Assembly: GCA_029959085.1 (NCBI GenBank)
Contig: JARWIR010000173.1
Coordinates: 239,191 to 303,190 of the forward strand
Direction: 5' to 3'
Length of the DNA: 64,000 bases
Source of the DNA: Nemophila menziesii
Lineage: Eukaryota > Streptophyta > Magnoliopsida > Boraginales > Hydrophyllaceae
In this document: positions 48,843 to 62,175 of the stretch, in pieces
How the letters are laid out: each line of letters opens with the position of its first letter
How positions within the stretch are numbered: position 1 is the stretch's first letter
The notes under the pieces: model-generated
What the model saw: the letters and a program-made list of their open reading frames with translations, nothing else
Database searches by the model: none
Told to the model about the DNA's origin: nothing
Translations under genes and position numbers: made by a program

Positions 48843-51800
48843 TTAAGGACCGTCAAAAAGCACTTTGGAGACCCTCCCAAAACCCCTCGGAACACCCTAA
48901 CGACCCCCGAAAACCCTGGCACCCCCCTCAAAAACCCGTAAAAAGCACGACGAGGCCCTGAAAACCCGAAAAAAGAACGATTAAAAAAGTCCGAAAAATC
49001 CCTTGAAAACACAAAAGAGACTTCCAAAAGACCCATAAAAAGCACCAAAAACCCCTAAAACCCCCAACAGAACCCCCCAGAAACCCCAAAATAACCCCCC
49101 AGAACCCCTCGAAACGTCTAAAAACCCCTGGAAAGCCCCCAAGGGCCCTAAAAGACCCCTTGAAAATCCCCCAATATCCCCAAAAACGCCCAAAAATACG
49201 TTTAAGGACCGTCAAAAAGCACTTTGGAGACCCTCCCAAAACCCCTCGGAACCCCCTAACGACCCCCGAAATCCCTGGCACCCCCCTCAAAAACCCGTAA
49301 AAAGCACGACGAGGCCCTGAAAACCCGAAAAAAGGACGATTAAAAAAGTCCGAAAAAATCCCTTGAAAACACAAAAGAGGCTCCCAAAATACCCATAAAA
49401 AGCACCAAAAACCCCTAAAACCCCCAACAGAACCCCCAGAAACCCCGAAATAACCCCCCAGAACCCCTCGAAACGTCTAAAAACCCCCGGAAAGCCCCCA
49501 AGGACCCTAAAAGACCCCTTGAAAAGCCCCCAATATCCCCAAAAACGCCCAAAAATACGTTTAAGAACCGTCAAAAAGCACTTTGGAGACCCTCCCAAAA
49601 CCCCTCGGAACCCCCTAACGACCCCCGAAAACCCTGGCACCCCCCTCAAAAACCCGTAAAAAGCACGACGAGGCCCTGAAAACCCGAAAAAAGGACGATT
49701 AAAAAAGTCCGAAAAATCCCTTGAAAACACAAAAGAGGCTCCCAAAAGACCCATAGAAAGCACCAAAAACCCCGAAAACTCCCAACAGAACCCCCAGAAA
49801 CCCCGAAATAACCCCCCAGAACCCCTCGAAACGTCTCAAAACCCCCGGAAGCCCCCAAGGGCCCTAAAAGACCCCATGAAAAGCCCGCAATATCCCCAAA
49901 AACGCCCAAAAATACGTTTAAGGACCGTCAAAAAGCACTTTGGAGATCCTCCCAAAACCCCTCGGAACCCCCTAACGACCCCCGAAAACCCTGGCACCCC
50001 CCTCAAAAACCCGTAAAAAGCACGACGAGGCCCTGAAAACCCGAAAAAAGGACGATTAAAAAAGTCCGAAAAATCCCTTGAAAACACAAAAGAGGCTCCC
50101 AAAAGACCCATAAAAAGCACCAAAAACCCCTAAAACCCCCAACAGAACCCCCAGAAACCCCGAAATAACCCCCCAGAACCCCTCGAAACGTCTAAAAACC
50201 CCCGGAAAGCCCCCAAGGGCCCTAAAAGACCCCTTGAAAAGCCCCCAATATCCCCAAAAACGCCCAAAAATACGTTTAAGGACCGTCAAAAAGCACTTTG
50301 GAGACCCTCCCAAAACCCGTCGGAACACCCTAACGACCCCCGAAAACCCTGGCACCCCCCTCAAAAACCCGTAAAAAGCACGACGAGGCCCTGAAAACCC
50401 GAAAAAAGGACGATTAAAAAAGTCCCAAAAAATCCCTTGAAAACACAAAAGAGGCTCCCAAAAGACCCATAAAAAGCACCAAAAACCCCTAAAACCCCCA
50501 ACAGAACCCCCAGAATCCCCGAAATAACCCCCCAGAACCCCTCGAAACGTCTAAAACCCCCGGAAAGCCCCCAAGGGCCCAAAAAGACCCCTTGAAAAGC
50601 CCCAAATATCCCCAAAAACGCCCAAAAATACGTTTAAGGACCGTCAAAAAGCACTTTGGAGACCCTCCCAAAACCCCTCGGAACCCCCTAACGACCCCCG
50701 AAAACCCTGGCACCCCCCTCAAAAACCCGTAAAAAGCACGACGAGGCCCTGAAAACCCGAAAAAAGGACGATTAAAAAAGTCCGAAAAATCCCTTGAAAA
50801 CACAAAAGAGGCTCCCAAAAGACCCATAAAAAGCACCAAAAACCCCTAAAACCCCCAACAGAACCCCCAGAAACCCCGAAATAACCCCCCAGAACCCCTC
50901 GAAACGTCTAAAAACCCCCGGAAAGCCCCCAAGGGCCCTAAAAGACCCCTTGAAAAGCCCCCAATATCCCCAAAAACGCCCAAAAATACGTTTAAGGACC
51001 GTCAAAAAGCACTTTGGAGACCCTCCCAAAACCCGTCGGAACACCCTAACGACCCCCGAAAACCCTGGCACCCCCCTCAAAAACCCGTAAAAAGCACGAC
51101 GAGGCCCTGAAAACCCGAAAAAAGGACGATTAAAAAAGTTCCAAAAAATTCCTTGAAAACACAAAAGAGGCTCCCAAAAGACCCATAAAAAGCACCAAAA
51201 ACCCCTAAAACCCCCAACAGAACCCCCAGAATCCCCGAAATAACCCCCCAGAACCCCTCGAAACGTCTAAAACCCCCGGAAAGCCCCCAAGGGCCCAAAA
51301 AGACCCCTTGAAAAGCCCCAAATATCCCCAAAAACGCCCAAAAATACGTTTAAGGACCGTCAAAAAGCACTTTGGAGACCCTCCCAAAACCCCTCGGAAC
51401 CCCCTAACGACCCCCGAAAACCCTGGCACCCCCCTCAAAAACCCGTAAAAAGCACGACGAGGCCCTGAAAACCCGAAAAAAGGACGATTAAAAAAGTCCG
51501 AAAAATCCCTTGAAAACACAAAAGAGGCTCCCAAAAGACCCATAAAAAGCACCAAAAACCCCTAAAACCCCCAACAGAACCCCCAGAAACCCCGAAATAG
51601 CCCCCAGAACCCCTCGAAACGTCTAAAAACCCCCGGAAAGCCCCCAAGGGCCCTAAAAGACTCCTTGAAAAACCCCCAATATCCCCAAAAACGCCCAAAA
51701 ATACGTTTAAGGACCGTCAAAAATCACTTTGGAGACCCTCCCAAAACCCGTCGGAACCCCCTAACGACCCCCGAAAACCCTGGCACCCCCCTCAAAAACC

Positions 51801-52099
51801 CGTAAAAAGCACGAAGAGGACCTGAAAACCCGAAAAAAGGACGATTAAAAAAGTCCGAAAAAATCCCTTGAGAACACAAAAGAGGCACACAAAAGACCCA
51901 TAAAAAGCACCAAAAACCCCTAAAACCCCCCAACAGAACCCCCAGAAACCCCGAAATAACCCCCCAGAACCCCTCGAAACGTCTAAAAACCCCCGGAAAG
52001 TCCCCAAGGGCCTAAAAGACCCCTTGAAAAGCCCCCAATATCCCCAAAAACGCCCAAAAATACGTTTAAGGACCGTCAAAAAGCACTTTGGAGACCCTC

Positions 52100-54120
52100 C
52101 CAAAACCCCTCGGAACCCCCTAACGACCCCCGAAAACCCTGGCACCCCCCTCAAAAACCCGTAAAAAGCACGACGAGGCCCTGAAAACCCGAAAAAAGGA
52201 CGATTAAAAAAGTCCGAAAAATCCCTTGAAAACACAAAAGAGGTTTCCAAAAGACCCATAAAAAGCACCAAAAACACCTAAAACCCCCAACAGAACCCCC
52301 CAGAAACCCCAAAATAACCCCCTAGAACCCCTCGAAACGTCTAAAAACCCCCAGAAAGCCCCCAAGGGCCCTAAAAGACCCCTTGAAAAACCCCCAATAT
52401 CCCCAAAAACGCCCAAAAATACGTTTAAGGACCGTCAAAAATCACTTTGGAGACCCTCCCAAAACCCCTCGGAACCCCCTAACGACCCACGAAAACCCTG
52501 GCACCCCCCTCAAAAACCCGTAAAAAGCACGACGAGGCCCTGAAAACCCAAAAAAAGGACGATTAAAAAAGTCCGAAAAATCCCTTGAAAACACAAAAGA
52601 GGCTCCCAAAAGACCCATAGAAAGCACCAAAAACCCCCGAAAACCCCCAACAGAACCCCCAGAAACCCCGAAATAACCCCCAGAACCCCTCGAAAAGTCC
52701 CCAAGGGCCCTAAAAGACCCCTTGAAAAGCCCCCAATACCCCCAAAAATGCCCAAAAATACGTTTAAGGACCGTCAAAAAGCACTTTGGAGACCCTCCCA
52801 AAACCCGTCGGAACCCCCTAACGACCCCCGAAAACCCTGGCACCCTCCTCAAATACCCGTAAAAAGCACGACGAGGCCCTGAAAACCCGAAAAAAGGACG
52901 ATTAAAAAAGTCCGAAAAATCCCTTGAAAACACAAAAGAGGCTCCCAAAAGACCCATAAAAAGCACCAAAAACCCCTAAAACCCCCAACAGAACCCCCAG
53001 AAACCCCGAAATAACCCCCCAGAACCCCTCGAAACGTCTAAAAACCCCCGGAAAGCCCCCAAGGGCCCTAAAAGACCCCTTGAAAAACCCCCAATATCCC
53101 CAAAAACGCCCAAAAATACGTTTAAGGACCGTCAAAAATCACTTTGGAGACCCTCCCAAAACCCGTCGCAACCCCCTAACGACCCCCGAAAACCCTGGCA
53201 CCCCCCTCAAAAACCCGTAAAAAGCACGAAGAGGCCCTGAAAACCCGAAAAAAGGACGATTAAAAAAGTCCGAAAAAATCCCTTGAGAACACAAAAGAGG
53301 CACCCAAAAGACCCATAAAAAGCACCAAAAACCCCTAAAACCCCCAACAGAACCCCCAGAAACCCCGAAATAACCCCCCAGAACCCCTCGAAACGTCTAA
53401 AAACCCCCGAAAAGTCCCCAAAGGGCCTAAAAGACCCCTTGAAAAGCCCCCAATATCCCCAAAAACGCCCAAAAATACGTTTAAGGACCGTCAAAAAGCA
53501 CTTTGGAGACCCTCCCAAAACCCGTCGGAACCCCCCTAACGACCCCCGAAAACCCTGGCACCCCCCTCAAAAACCCGTAAAAAGCACGACGAGGCCCTGA
53601 AAACCCGAAAAAAGGACGATTAAAAAAGTCCGAAAAAATCCCTTGAAAACACAAAAGAGGCTCCCAAAATACCCATAAAAAGTACCAAAAACCCCTAAAA
53701 CCCCCCAACAGAACCCCCAGAAACCCCGAAATAACCCCCCAGAACCCCTCGAAACGTCTAAAAACCCCCGGAAAGCCCCCAAGGACCCTAAAAGACCCCT
53801 TGAAAAGCCCCCAATATCCCCAAAAACGCCCAAAAATACGTTTAAGAACCGTCAAAAAGCACTTTGGAGACCCTCCCAAAACCCCTCGGAACCCCCTAAC
53901 GACCCCCGAAAACCCTGGCACCCCCCTCAAAAACCCGTAAAAAGCACGACGAGGCCCTGAAAACCCGAAAAAAGGACGATTAAAAAAGTCCGAAAAATCC
54001 CTTGAAAACACAAAAGAGGCTCCTAAAAGACCCATAGAAAGCACCAAAAACCCCGAAAACTCCCAACAGAACCCCCAGAAACCCCGAAATAACCCCCCAG
54101 AACCCCTCGAAAAGTCCCCA
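52100..54120 (+). repeat. Duplicated block V, copy 1
   Basis: Matches 54900-56940 at offset 2815 (eight monomers minus deletions). Shared markers are gaggtttcc, a C6 run before cagaaacccc, ccccctagaac, cccacgaaaac, acccaaaaaaagg, cccccgaaaac, atacccccaaaaatgcc, cctcctcaaatac, cccgtcgcaac, gaagaggccc, ttgagaacac and ctcccaaaatac with aagtacc. The left edge lies between 52080 and 52240; the right edge is near 54130, where gactccttg replaces gaccccttg. Confidence 0.85.
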
Positions 54121-54830
54121 AGGGCCCTAAAAGACTCCTTGAAAAACCCCCAATATCCCCAAAAACGCCCAAAAATACGTTTAAGGACCGTCAAAAAGCA
54201 CTTTGGAGACCCTCCCAAAACCCGTCGGAACCCCCTAACGACCCCCGAAAACCCTGGCACCCCCCTCAAAAACCCGTAAAAAGCACGACGAGGCCCTGAA
54301 AACCCGAAAAAAGGACGATTAAAAAAGTCCGAAAAAATCCCTTGAAAACACAAAAGAGGCTCCCAAAATACCCATAAAAAGTACCAAAAACCCCTAAAAC
54401 CCCCCAACAGAACCCCCAGAAACCCCGAAATAACCCCCCAGAACCCCTCGAAACGTCTAAAAACCCCCGGAAAGCCCCCAAGGACCCTAAAAGACCCCTT
54501 GAAAAGCCCCCAATATCCCCAAAAACGCCCAAAAATACGTTTAAGAACCGTCAAAAAGCACTTTGGAGACCCTCCCAAAACCCCTCGGAACCCCCTAACG
54601 ACCCCCGAAAACCCTGGCACCCCCCTCAAAAACCCGTAAAAAGCACGACGAGGCCCTGAAAACCCGAAAAAAGGACGATTAAAAAAGTCCGAAAAAATCC
54701 CTTGAGAACACAAAAGAGGCACCTAAAAGACCCATAGAAAGCACCAAAAACCCCTAAAACCCCCAACAGAACCCCCAGAAACCCCGAAATAACCCCCCAG
54801 AACCCCTCGAAAAGTCCCCAAGGGCCCTAA
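53425..54830 (+). repeat. Two-monomer tandem duplication, 699-bp period
   Basis: A 360-bp monomer (extra A in gtccgaaaaaatc and extra C before caacag) followed by a ~339-bp 19-bp-deletion monomer occurs twice in a row at offset 699. Because 699 is a multiple of three, a minus-strand frame stays open across both copies and produces a 413-codon open frame at 53481-54722. This is a by-product of the indels and not evidence of a gene: the translation is the same Phe/Gly-rich low-complexity string, restarted. Confidence 0.85.
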
Positions 54831-54899
54831 AAGACTCCTTGAAAAACCCCCAATATCCCCAAAAACGCCCAAAAATACGTTTAAGGACCGTCAAAAATC

Positions 54900-56940
54900 A
54901 CTTTGGAGACCCTCCCAAAACCCCTCGGAACCCCCTAACGACCCCCGAAAACCCTGGCACCCCCCTCAAAAACCCGTAAAAAGCACGACGAGGCCCTGAA
55001 AACCCGAAAAAAGGACGATTAAAAAAGTCCGAAAAATCCCTTGAAAACACAAAAGAGGTTTCCAAAAGACCCATAAAAAGCACCAAAAACACCTAAAACC
55101 CCCAACAGAACCCCCCAGAAACCCCAAAATAACCCCCTAGAACCCCTCGAAACGTCTAAAAACCCCCAGAAAGCCCCCAAGGGCCCTAAAAGACCCCTTG
55201 AAAAACCCCCAATATCCCCAAAAACGCCCAAAAATACGTTTAAGGACCGTCAAAAATCACTTTGGAGACCCTCCCAAAACCCCTCGGAACCCCCTAACGA
55301 CCCACGAAAACCCTGGCACCCCCCTCAAAAACCCGTAAAAAGCACGACGAGGCCCTGAAAACCCAAAAAAAGGACGATTAAAAAAGTCCGAAAAATCCCT
55401 TGAAAACACAAAAGAGGCTCCCAAAAGACCCATAGAAAGCACCAAAAACCCCCGAAAACCCCCAACAGAACCCCCAGAAACCCCGAAATAACCCCCAGAA
55501 CCCCTCGAAAAGTCCCCAAGGGCCCTAAAAGACCCCTTGAAAAGCCCCCAATACCCCCAAAAATGCCCAAAAATACGTTTAAGGACCGTCAAAAAGCACT
55601 TTGGAGACCCTCCCAAAACCCGTCGGAACCCCCTAACGACCCCCGAAAACCCTGGCACCCTCCTCAAATACCCGTAAAAAGCACGACGAGGCCCTGAAAA
55701 CCCGAAAAAAGGACGATTAAAAAAGTCCGAAAAATCCCTTGAAAACACAAAAGAGGCTCCCAAAAGACCCATAAAAAGCACCAAAAACCCCTAAAACCCC
55801 CAACAGAACCCCCAGAAACCCCGAAATAACCCCCCAGAACCCCTCGAAACGTCTAAAAACCCCCGGAAAGCCCCCAAGGGCCCTAAAAGACCCCTTGAAA
55901 AACCCCCAATATCCCCAAAAACGCCCAAAAATACGTTTAAGGACCGTCAAAAATCACTTTGGAGACCCTCCCAAAACCCGTCGCAACCCCCTAACGACCC
56001 CCGAAAACCCTGGCACCCCCCTCAAAAACCCGTAAAAAGCACGAAGAGGCCCTGAAAACCCGAAAAAAGGACGATTAAAAAAGTCCGAAAAAATCCCTTG
56101 AGAACACAAAAGAGGCACCCAAAAGACCCATAAAAAGCACCAAAAACCCCTAAAACCCCCAACAGAACCCCCAGAAACCCCGAAATAACCCCCCAGAACC
56201 CCTCGAAACGTCTAAAAACCCCCGAAAAGTACCCAAAGGGCCTAAAAGACCCCTTGAAAAGCCCCCAATATCCCCAAAAACGCCCAAAAATACGTTTAAG
56301 GACCGTCAAAAAGCACTTTGGAGACCCTCCCAAAACCCGTCGGAACCCCCCTAACGACCCCCGAAAACCCTGGCACCCCCCTCAAAAACCCGTAAAAAGC
56401 ACGACGAGGCCCTGAAAACCCGAAAAAAGGACGATTAAAAAAGTCCGAAAAAATCCCTTGAAAACACAAAAGAGGCTCCCAAAATACCCATAAAAAGTAC
56501 CAAAAACCCCTAAAACCCCCCAACAGAACCCCCAGAAACCCCGAAATAACCCCCCAGAACCCCTCGAAACGTCTAAAAACCCCCGGAAAGCCCCCAAGGA
56601 CCCTAAAAGACCCCTTGAAAAGCCCCCAATATCCCCAAAAACGCCCAAAAATACGTTTAAGAACCGTCAAAAAGCACTTTGGAGACCCTCCCAAAACCCC
56701 TCGGAACCCCCTAACGACCCCCGAAAACCCTGGCACCCCCCTCAAAAACCCGTAAAAAGCACGACGAGGCCCTGAAAACCCGAAAAAAGGACGATTAAAA
56801 AAGTCCGAAAAATCCCTTGAAAACACAAAAGAGGCTCCTAAAAGACCCATAGAAAGCACCAAAAACCCCGAAAACTCCCAACAGAACCCCCAGAAACCCC
56901 GAAATAACCCCCCAGAACCCCTCGAAAAGTCCCCAAGGGC
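54900..56940 (+). repeat. Duplicated block V, copy 2
   Basis: Second copy of 52100-54120 at offset 2815, nearly identical; one difference is aagtacccaaagg near 56228 where copy 1 has aagtccccaaagg. Its right end continues with gcccccaaaatcccc near 56962, a variant shared with 41671-41686 instead of with copy 1. The exchange that made it therefore joined sequence like 41.6 kb to block V. Confidence 0.85.
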
Positions 56941-59900
56941 CCTAAAAGACCCCTTGAAAAGCCCCCAAAATCCCCAAAAACGCCCAAAAATACGTTTAAG
57001 GACCGTCAAAAAGCACTTTGGAGACCCTCCCAAAACCCGTCGGAACCCCCTAACGACCCCCGAAAACCCTGGCACCCCCCTCAAAAACCCGTAAAAAGCA
57101 CGACGAGGCCCTGAAAACCCGAAAAAAGGACGATTAAAAAAGTCCGAAAAATCCCTTGAAAACACAAAAGAGGCTCCCAAAAGACCCATAAAAAGCACCA
57201 AAAACCCCTAAAACCCCCAACAGAACCCCCAGAAACCCCGAAATAACCCCCCAGAACCCCTCGAAACGTCTAAAAACCCCCGGAAAGCCCCCAAGGGCCC
57301 TAAAAGACCCCTTGAAAAACCCCCAATATCCCCAAAAACGCCCAAAAATACGTTTAAGGACCGTCAAAAATCACTTTGGAGACCCTCCCAAAACCCGTCG
57401 GAACCCCCTAACGACCCCCGAAAACCCTGGCACCCCCCTCAAAAACCCGTAAAAAGCACGAAGAGGCCCTGAAAACCCGAAAAAAGGACGATTAAAAAAG
57501 TCCGAAAAAATCCCTTGAGAACACAAAAGAGGCACCCAAAAGACCCATAAAAAGCACCAAAAACCCCTAAAACCCCCAACAGAACCCCCAGAAACCCCGA
57601 AATAACCCCCCAGAACCCCCCGAAACGTCTAAAAACCCCCGGAAAGTCCCCAAGGGCCTAAAAGACCCCTTGAAAAGCCCCCAATATCCCCTAAAACGCC
57701 CAAAAATACGTTTAAGGACCGTCAAAAAGCACTTTGGAGACCCTCCCAAAACACGTCGGAACCCCCTAACGACCCCCGAAAACCCTGGCACCCCCCTCAA
57801 AAACCCGTAAAAAGCACGACGAGGCCCTGAAAACCCGAAAAAAGGACGATTAAAAAAGTCCGAAAAATCCCTTGAAAACACAAAAGAGGCTCCCAAAAGA
57901 CCCATAAAAAGCACCAAAAACCCCTAAAACCCCCAACAGAACCCCCAGAAACCCCGAAATAACCCCCCAGAACCCCTCGAAACGTCTAAAACCCCCCGGA
58001 ATGCCCCCAAGGGCCCTAAAAGACCCCTTGAAAAGCCCCCAATATCCCCAAAAACGCCCAAAAATACGTTTAAGGACCGTCAAAAAGCACTTTGGAGACC
58101 CTCCCAAAACCCCTCGGAACCCCCTAACGACCACCGAAAACCCTGGCACCCCCCTCAAAAACCCGTAAAAAGCACGACGAGGCCCTGAAAACCCGAAAAA
58201 AGGACGATTAAAAAAGTCCGAAAAATCCCTTGAAAACACAAAAGAGGCTCCCAAAAGACCCATAAAAAGCACCAAATACCCCTAAAACCCCCAACAGAAC
58301 CCCCAGAAACCCCGAAATAACCCCCCAGAACCCCTCGAAACGTCTAAAAACCCCCGGAAAGCCCCCAAGGGCCCTAAAAGACCCCTTGAAAAGCCCCCAA
58401 TATCCCCAAAAACGCCCAAAAATAAGTTTAAGGACCGTCAAAAATCACTTTGGAGACCCTCCCAAAACCCGTCGGAACCCCCTAACGACCCCCGAAAACC
58501 CTGGCACCCCCCTCAAAAACCCATAAAAAGCACGACGAGGCCCTAAAAACCCGAAAAAAGGACGATTAAAAAAGTCCGAAAAATCCCTTGAAAACACAAA
58601 AGAGGCTCCCAAAAGACCCATAGAAAGCACCAAAAACCCCGAAAACCCCCAACAGAACCCCCAGAAACCCCGAAATAACCCCCCAGAACCCCTCGAAAAG
58701 TCCCCAAGGGCCCTAAAAGACCCCTTGAAAAGCCCCCAATATCCCCAAAAACGCCCAAAAATATGTTTAAGGACCGTCAAAAAGCACTTTGGAGACCCTC
58801 CCAAAACCCGTCGGAACCCCCTAACGACCCCCGAAAACCCTGGCACCCCCCTCAAAAACCCGTAAAAAGCACGACGAGGCCCTGAAAACCCGAAAAAAGG
58901 ACGATTAAAAAAGTCCGAAAAAATCCCTTGAGAACACAAAAGAGGCACCCAAAAGACCCATAAAAAGCACCAAAAACCCCTAAAACCCCCAACAGAACAC
59001 CCAGAAACCCCGAAATAACCCCCCAGAACCCCTCGAAACGTCTAAAAACCCCCGGAAAGCCCCCAAGGGCCTAAAAGACCCCTTGAAAAGCCCCCAATAT
59101 CCCCAAAAACGCCCAAAAATACGTTTAAGGACCGTCAAAAAGCACTTTGGAGACCCTCCCAAAACCCCTCGGAACCCCCTAACGACCCCCGAAAACCCTG
59201 GCACCCCCCTCAAAAACCCGTAAAAAGCACGACGAGGCCCTGAAAACCCGAAAAAAGGACGATTAAAAAAGTCCGAAAAAATCCCTTGAAAACACAAAAG
59301 AGGCACCCAAAAGACCCATAAAAAGCACCAAAAACCCCTAAAACCCCCAACAGAACCCTAGAAACCCCGAAATAACCCCCAGAACCCCTCGAAACGTCTA
59401 AAAACCCCCAGAAAGCCTCAAAGGGCCTAAAAGACCCCTTGAAAAGCCCCCAATATCCCCAAAAACGCCCAAAAATACGTTTAAGGACCGTCAAAAAGCA
59501 CTTTGGAGACCCTCCCAAAACCCCTCGGAACCCCCTAACGACCCCCGAAAACCTGGCACCCCCCTCAAAAACCCGTAAAAAGCACGACGAGGCCCTGAAA
59601 ACCCGAAAAAAGGACAATTAAAAAAGTCCGAAAAATCCCTTGAAAACACAAAAGAGGCTCCCAAAAGACCCATAATAAGCACCAAAAACATCTAAAACCC
59701 CCAACAGAACCCCCAGAAACCCCGAAATAACCCCCCAGAACCCCTCGAAACGTCTAAAAACCCCCGGAAAGCCCCCAAGGGCCCTAAAAGACCCCTTGAA
59801 AAGCCCCCAATATCCCCAAAAACGCCCAAAAATAAGTTTAAGGACCGTAAAAAATCACTTTGGAGACCCTCCCAAAACCCGTCGGAACCCCCTAACGACC

Positions 59901-60380
59901 CCCGAAAACCCTGGCACCCCCCTCAAAAACCCGTAAAAAGCACGACGAGGCCCTAAAAACCCGAAAAAAGGACGATTAAAAAAGTCCGAAAAATCCCTTG
60001 AAAACACAAAAGAGGCTCCCAAAAGACCCATAGAAAGCACCAAAAACCCCGAAAACCCCCAACAGAACCCCCAGAAACCCCGAAATAACCCCCCAGAACC
60101 CCTCGAAAAGTCCCCAAGGGCCCTAAAAGACCCCTTGAAAACCCCCAATATCCCCAAAAACGGCCAAAAATACGTTTAAGGACCGTCAAAAAGCACTTTG
60201 GAGACCCTCCCAAAACCCGTCGGAACCCCTAACGACCCCCGAAAACCCTGGCACCCCCCTCAAAAACCCGTAAAAAGCACGACGAGGCCCTGAAAACCCG
60301 AAAAAAGGACGATTAAAAAAGTCCGAAAAAATCCCTTGAGAACACAAAAGAGGCACCCAAAAGACCCATAAAAAGCACCA
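56941..60380 (+). repeat. Four-monomer higher-order repeats of ~1.41 kb
   Basis: The ttgagaacacaaaagaggcacc monomer recurs near 56099, 57518, 58930, 60338 (spacings about 1419, 1412, 1408), and the 19-bp-deletion monomer near 56931, 58690 and 60107. Stretches 58.4-58.95 kb and 59.8-60.36 kb match at offset ~1410 with aataagttt, gaggccctaaaaac and ccccgaaaaccccc. Private variants are more frequent than further left: cacgtcgg near 57751, ggaatgccc near 58000, ccaaataccc near 58272, agaaccctagaaacc near 59352 and gaaaacctggc near 59549. Confidence 0.75.
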
Positions 60381-60760
60381 AAAACCCCTAAAACCCCCAA
60401 CAGAACCCCCAGAAACCCCGAAATAACCCCCCAGAACCCCTCGAAACGTCTAAAAACCCCCGGAAAGTCCCCAAGGGCCTAAAAGACCCCTTGAAAAGCC
60501 CCCAATATCCCCAAAAACGCCCAAAAATACGTTTAAGGACCGTCAAAAAGCACTTTGGAGACCCTCCCAAAACCCGTCGGAACCCCCTAACGACCCCCGA
60601 AAACCCTGGCACCCCCCTCAAAAACCCGTAAAAAGCACGACGAGGCCCTGAAAACCCGAAAAAAGGACGATTAAAAAAGTCCGAAAAATCCCTTGAAAAC
60701 ACAAAAGAGGCTCCCAAAAGACCCATAAAAAGCACCAAAAACCCTTAAAACCCCCAATAG

Positions 60761-60780
60761 AACCCCCAGAACCCCTCGAA
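60761..60780 (+). other. 22-bp deletion junction, second instance
   Basis: The same collapse of the two cccccagaa elements as at 23031-23052, here in a monomer with the aatagaac variant. The neighbouring variants differ from those at 23 kb, which argues for a separate event rather than a duplicated copy. Confidence 0.88.
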
Positions 60781-62160
60781 ACGTCTAAAAACCCCCGGAA
60801 AGCCCCCAAGGGCCCTAAAAGACCCCTTGAAAAACCCCCAATATCCCCAAAAACGCCCAAAAATACGTTTAAGGACCGTCAAAAAGCACTTTGGAGACCC
60901 TCCCAAATCCCCTCGGAACCCCCTAACGACCCCCGAAAACCCTGGCACCCCCCTCAAAAACCCGTAAAAAGCACGACGAGGCCCTGAAAACCCGAAAAAA
61001 GGACGATTAAAAAAGTCTGAAAAAATCCCTTGAGAACACAAAAGAGGCACCCAAAAGACCCATAAAAAGCACCAAAAACACCTAAAACCCCCAACAGAAC
61101 CCCCAGAAACCCCGAAATAACCCCCCAGAACCCCTCGAAACGTCTAAAAACCCCCGGAAAGCCCCCAAGGGCCTAAAAGACCCCTTGAAAAGCCCCCAAT
61201 ATCCCCAAAAACGCCCAAAAATACGTTTAAGGACCGTCAAAAAGCACTTTGGAGACCCTCCCAAAACCCCTCGGAACCCCCTAACGACCCCCGAAAACCC
61301 TGGCACCCCCCTCAAAAACCCGTAAAAAGCACGACGAGGCCCTGAAAACCCGAAAAAAAGACGATTAAAAAAGTCCGAAAAATCCCTTGAAAACACAAAA
61401 GAGGCTCCCAAAAGACCCATAAAAAGCACCAAAAACCCCTAAAACCCCCAACAGAACCCCCAGAAACCCCGAAATAACCCCCCAGAACCCCTCGAAACGT
61501 CTAAAAACCACCGGAAAGCCCCCAAGGGCCCTAAAAGACCCCTTGAAAAGCCCCCAATATCCCCAAAAACACCCAACAATACGTTTAAGGACCGTCAAAA
61601 ATCACTTTGGAGACCCTCCCAAAACCCGTCGGAACCCCCTAACGACCCCCGAAAACCCTGGCACCCCCCTCAAAAACCCGTAAAAAGCACGACGAGGCCC
61701 TGAAAACCCGAAAAAAGGACGATTAAAATTCCGAAAAATCCCTTGAAAACACAAAAGAGGCTCCCAAAAGACCCATAGAAAGCACCAAAAACCCCGAAAA
61801 CCCCCAACAGAACCCCCAGAAACCCCGAAATAACACCCAGAACCCCTCGAAACGTCTAAAAACCCCCGGAAAGCCCCAAGGGCCCTAAAAGACCCCTTGA
61901 AAAGCCCCCAATATCCCCAAAAACGCCCAAAAATACGTTTAAGGACCGTCAAAAAGCACTTTGGAGACCCTCCCAAAACCCCTCGGAACCCCCTAACGAC
62001 CCACGAAAACCCTGGCACCCCCCTCAAAAACCCGTAAAAAGCACGACGAGGCCCTGAAAACCCGAAAAAAAGACGATTAAAAAAGTCCGAAAAAATTCCT
62101 TGAAAACACAAAAGAGGCACCCAAAAGACCCATAAAAAGCACCAAAAACCCCTAAAACCC

Positions 62161-62175
62161 CCAACAGAAACCCCG
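62161..62175 (+). other. 9-bp deletion between agaa repeats
   Basis: The normal aacagaa, cccccagaa, acccc order becomes aacagaaacccc, removing nine bases between two agaa elements. Seen once. It lies one monomer from the third 22-bp deletion, in the same small region of the monomer. Confidence 0.85.

Larger units (their letters stand above)
41871..54120 (+). repeat. Large tandem duplication, copy 2 (expanded to ~12.2 kb)
   Basis: Directly follows copy 1 and contains the same marker order, but is about 2.6 kb longer. Extra monomers account for it: about two near 42.9-43.3 kb and about seven near 44-46.9 kb. One monomer present in copy 1 (between about 35.4 and 36.05 kb, a near-duplicate of its neighbour) is missing here near 48.5 kb. 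Copy-specific changes include tgccctaac near 47471, gagactccc near 48669 and aaaatgccc near 52746. Confidence 0.82.

Noticed and set aside
53481..54722. 413-codon minus-strand open frame as a repeat protein gene
   Set aside because: It is the same satellite translation continued by a local 699-bp period that happens to be divisible by three; no start context, no domain and no non-repeat sequence.
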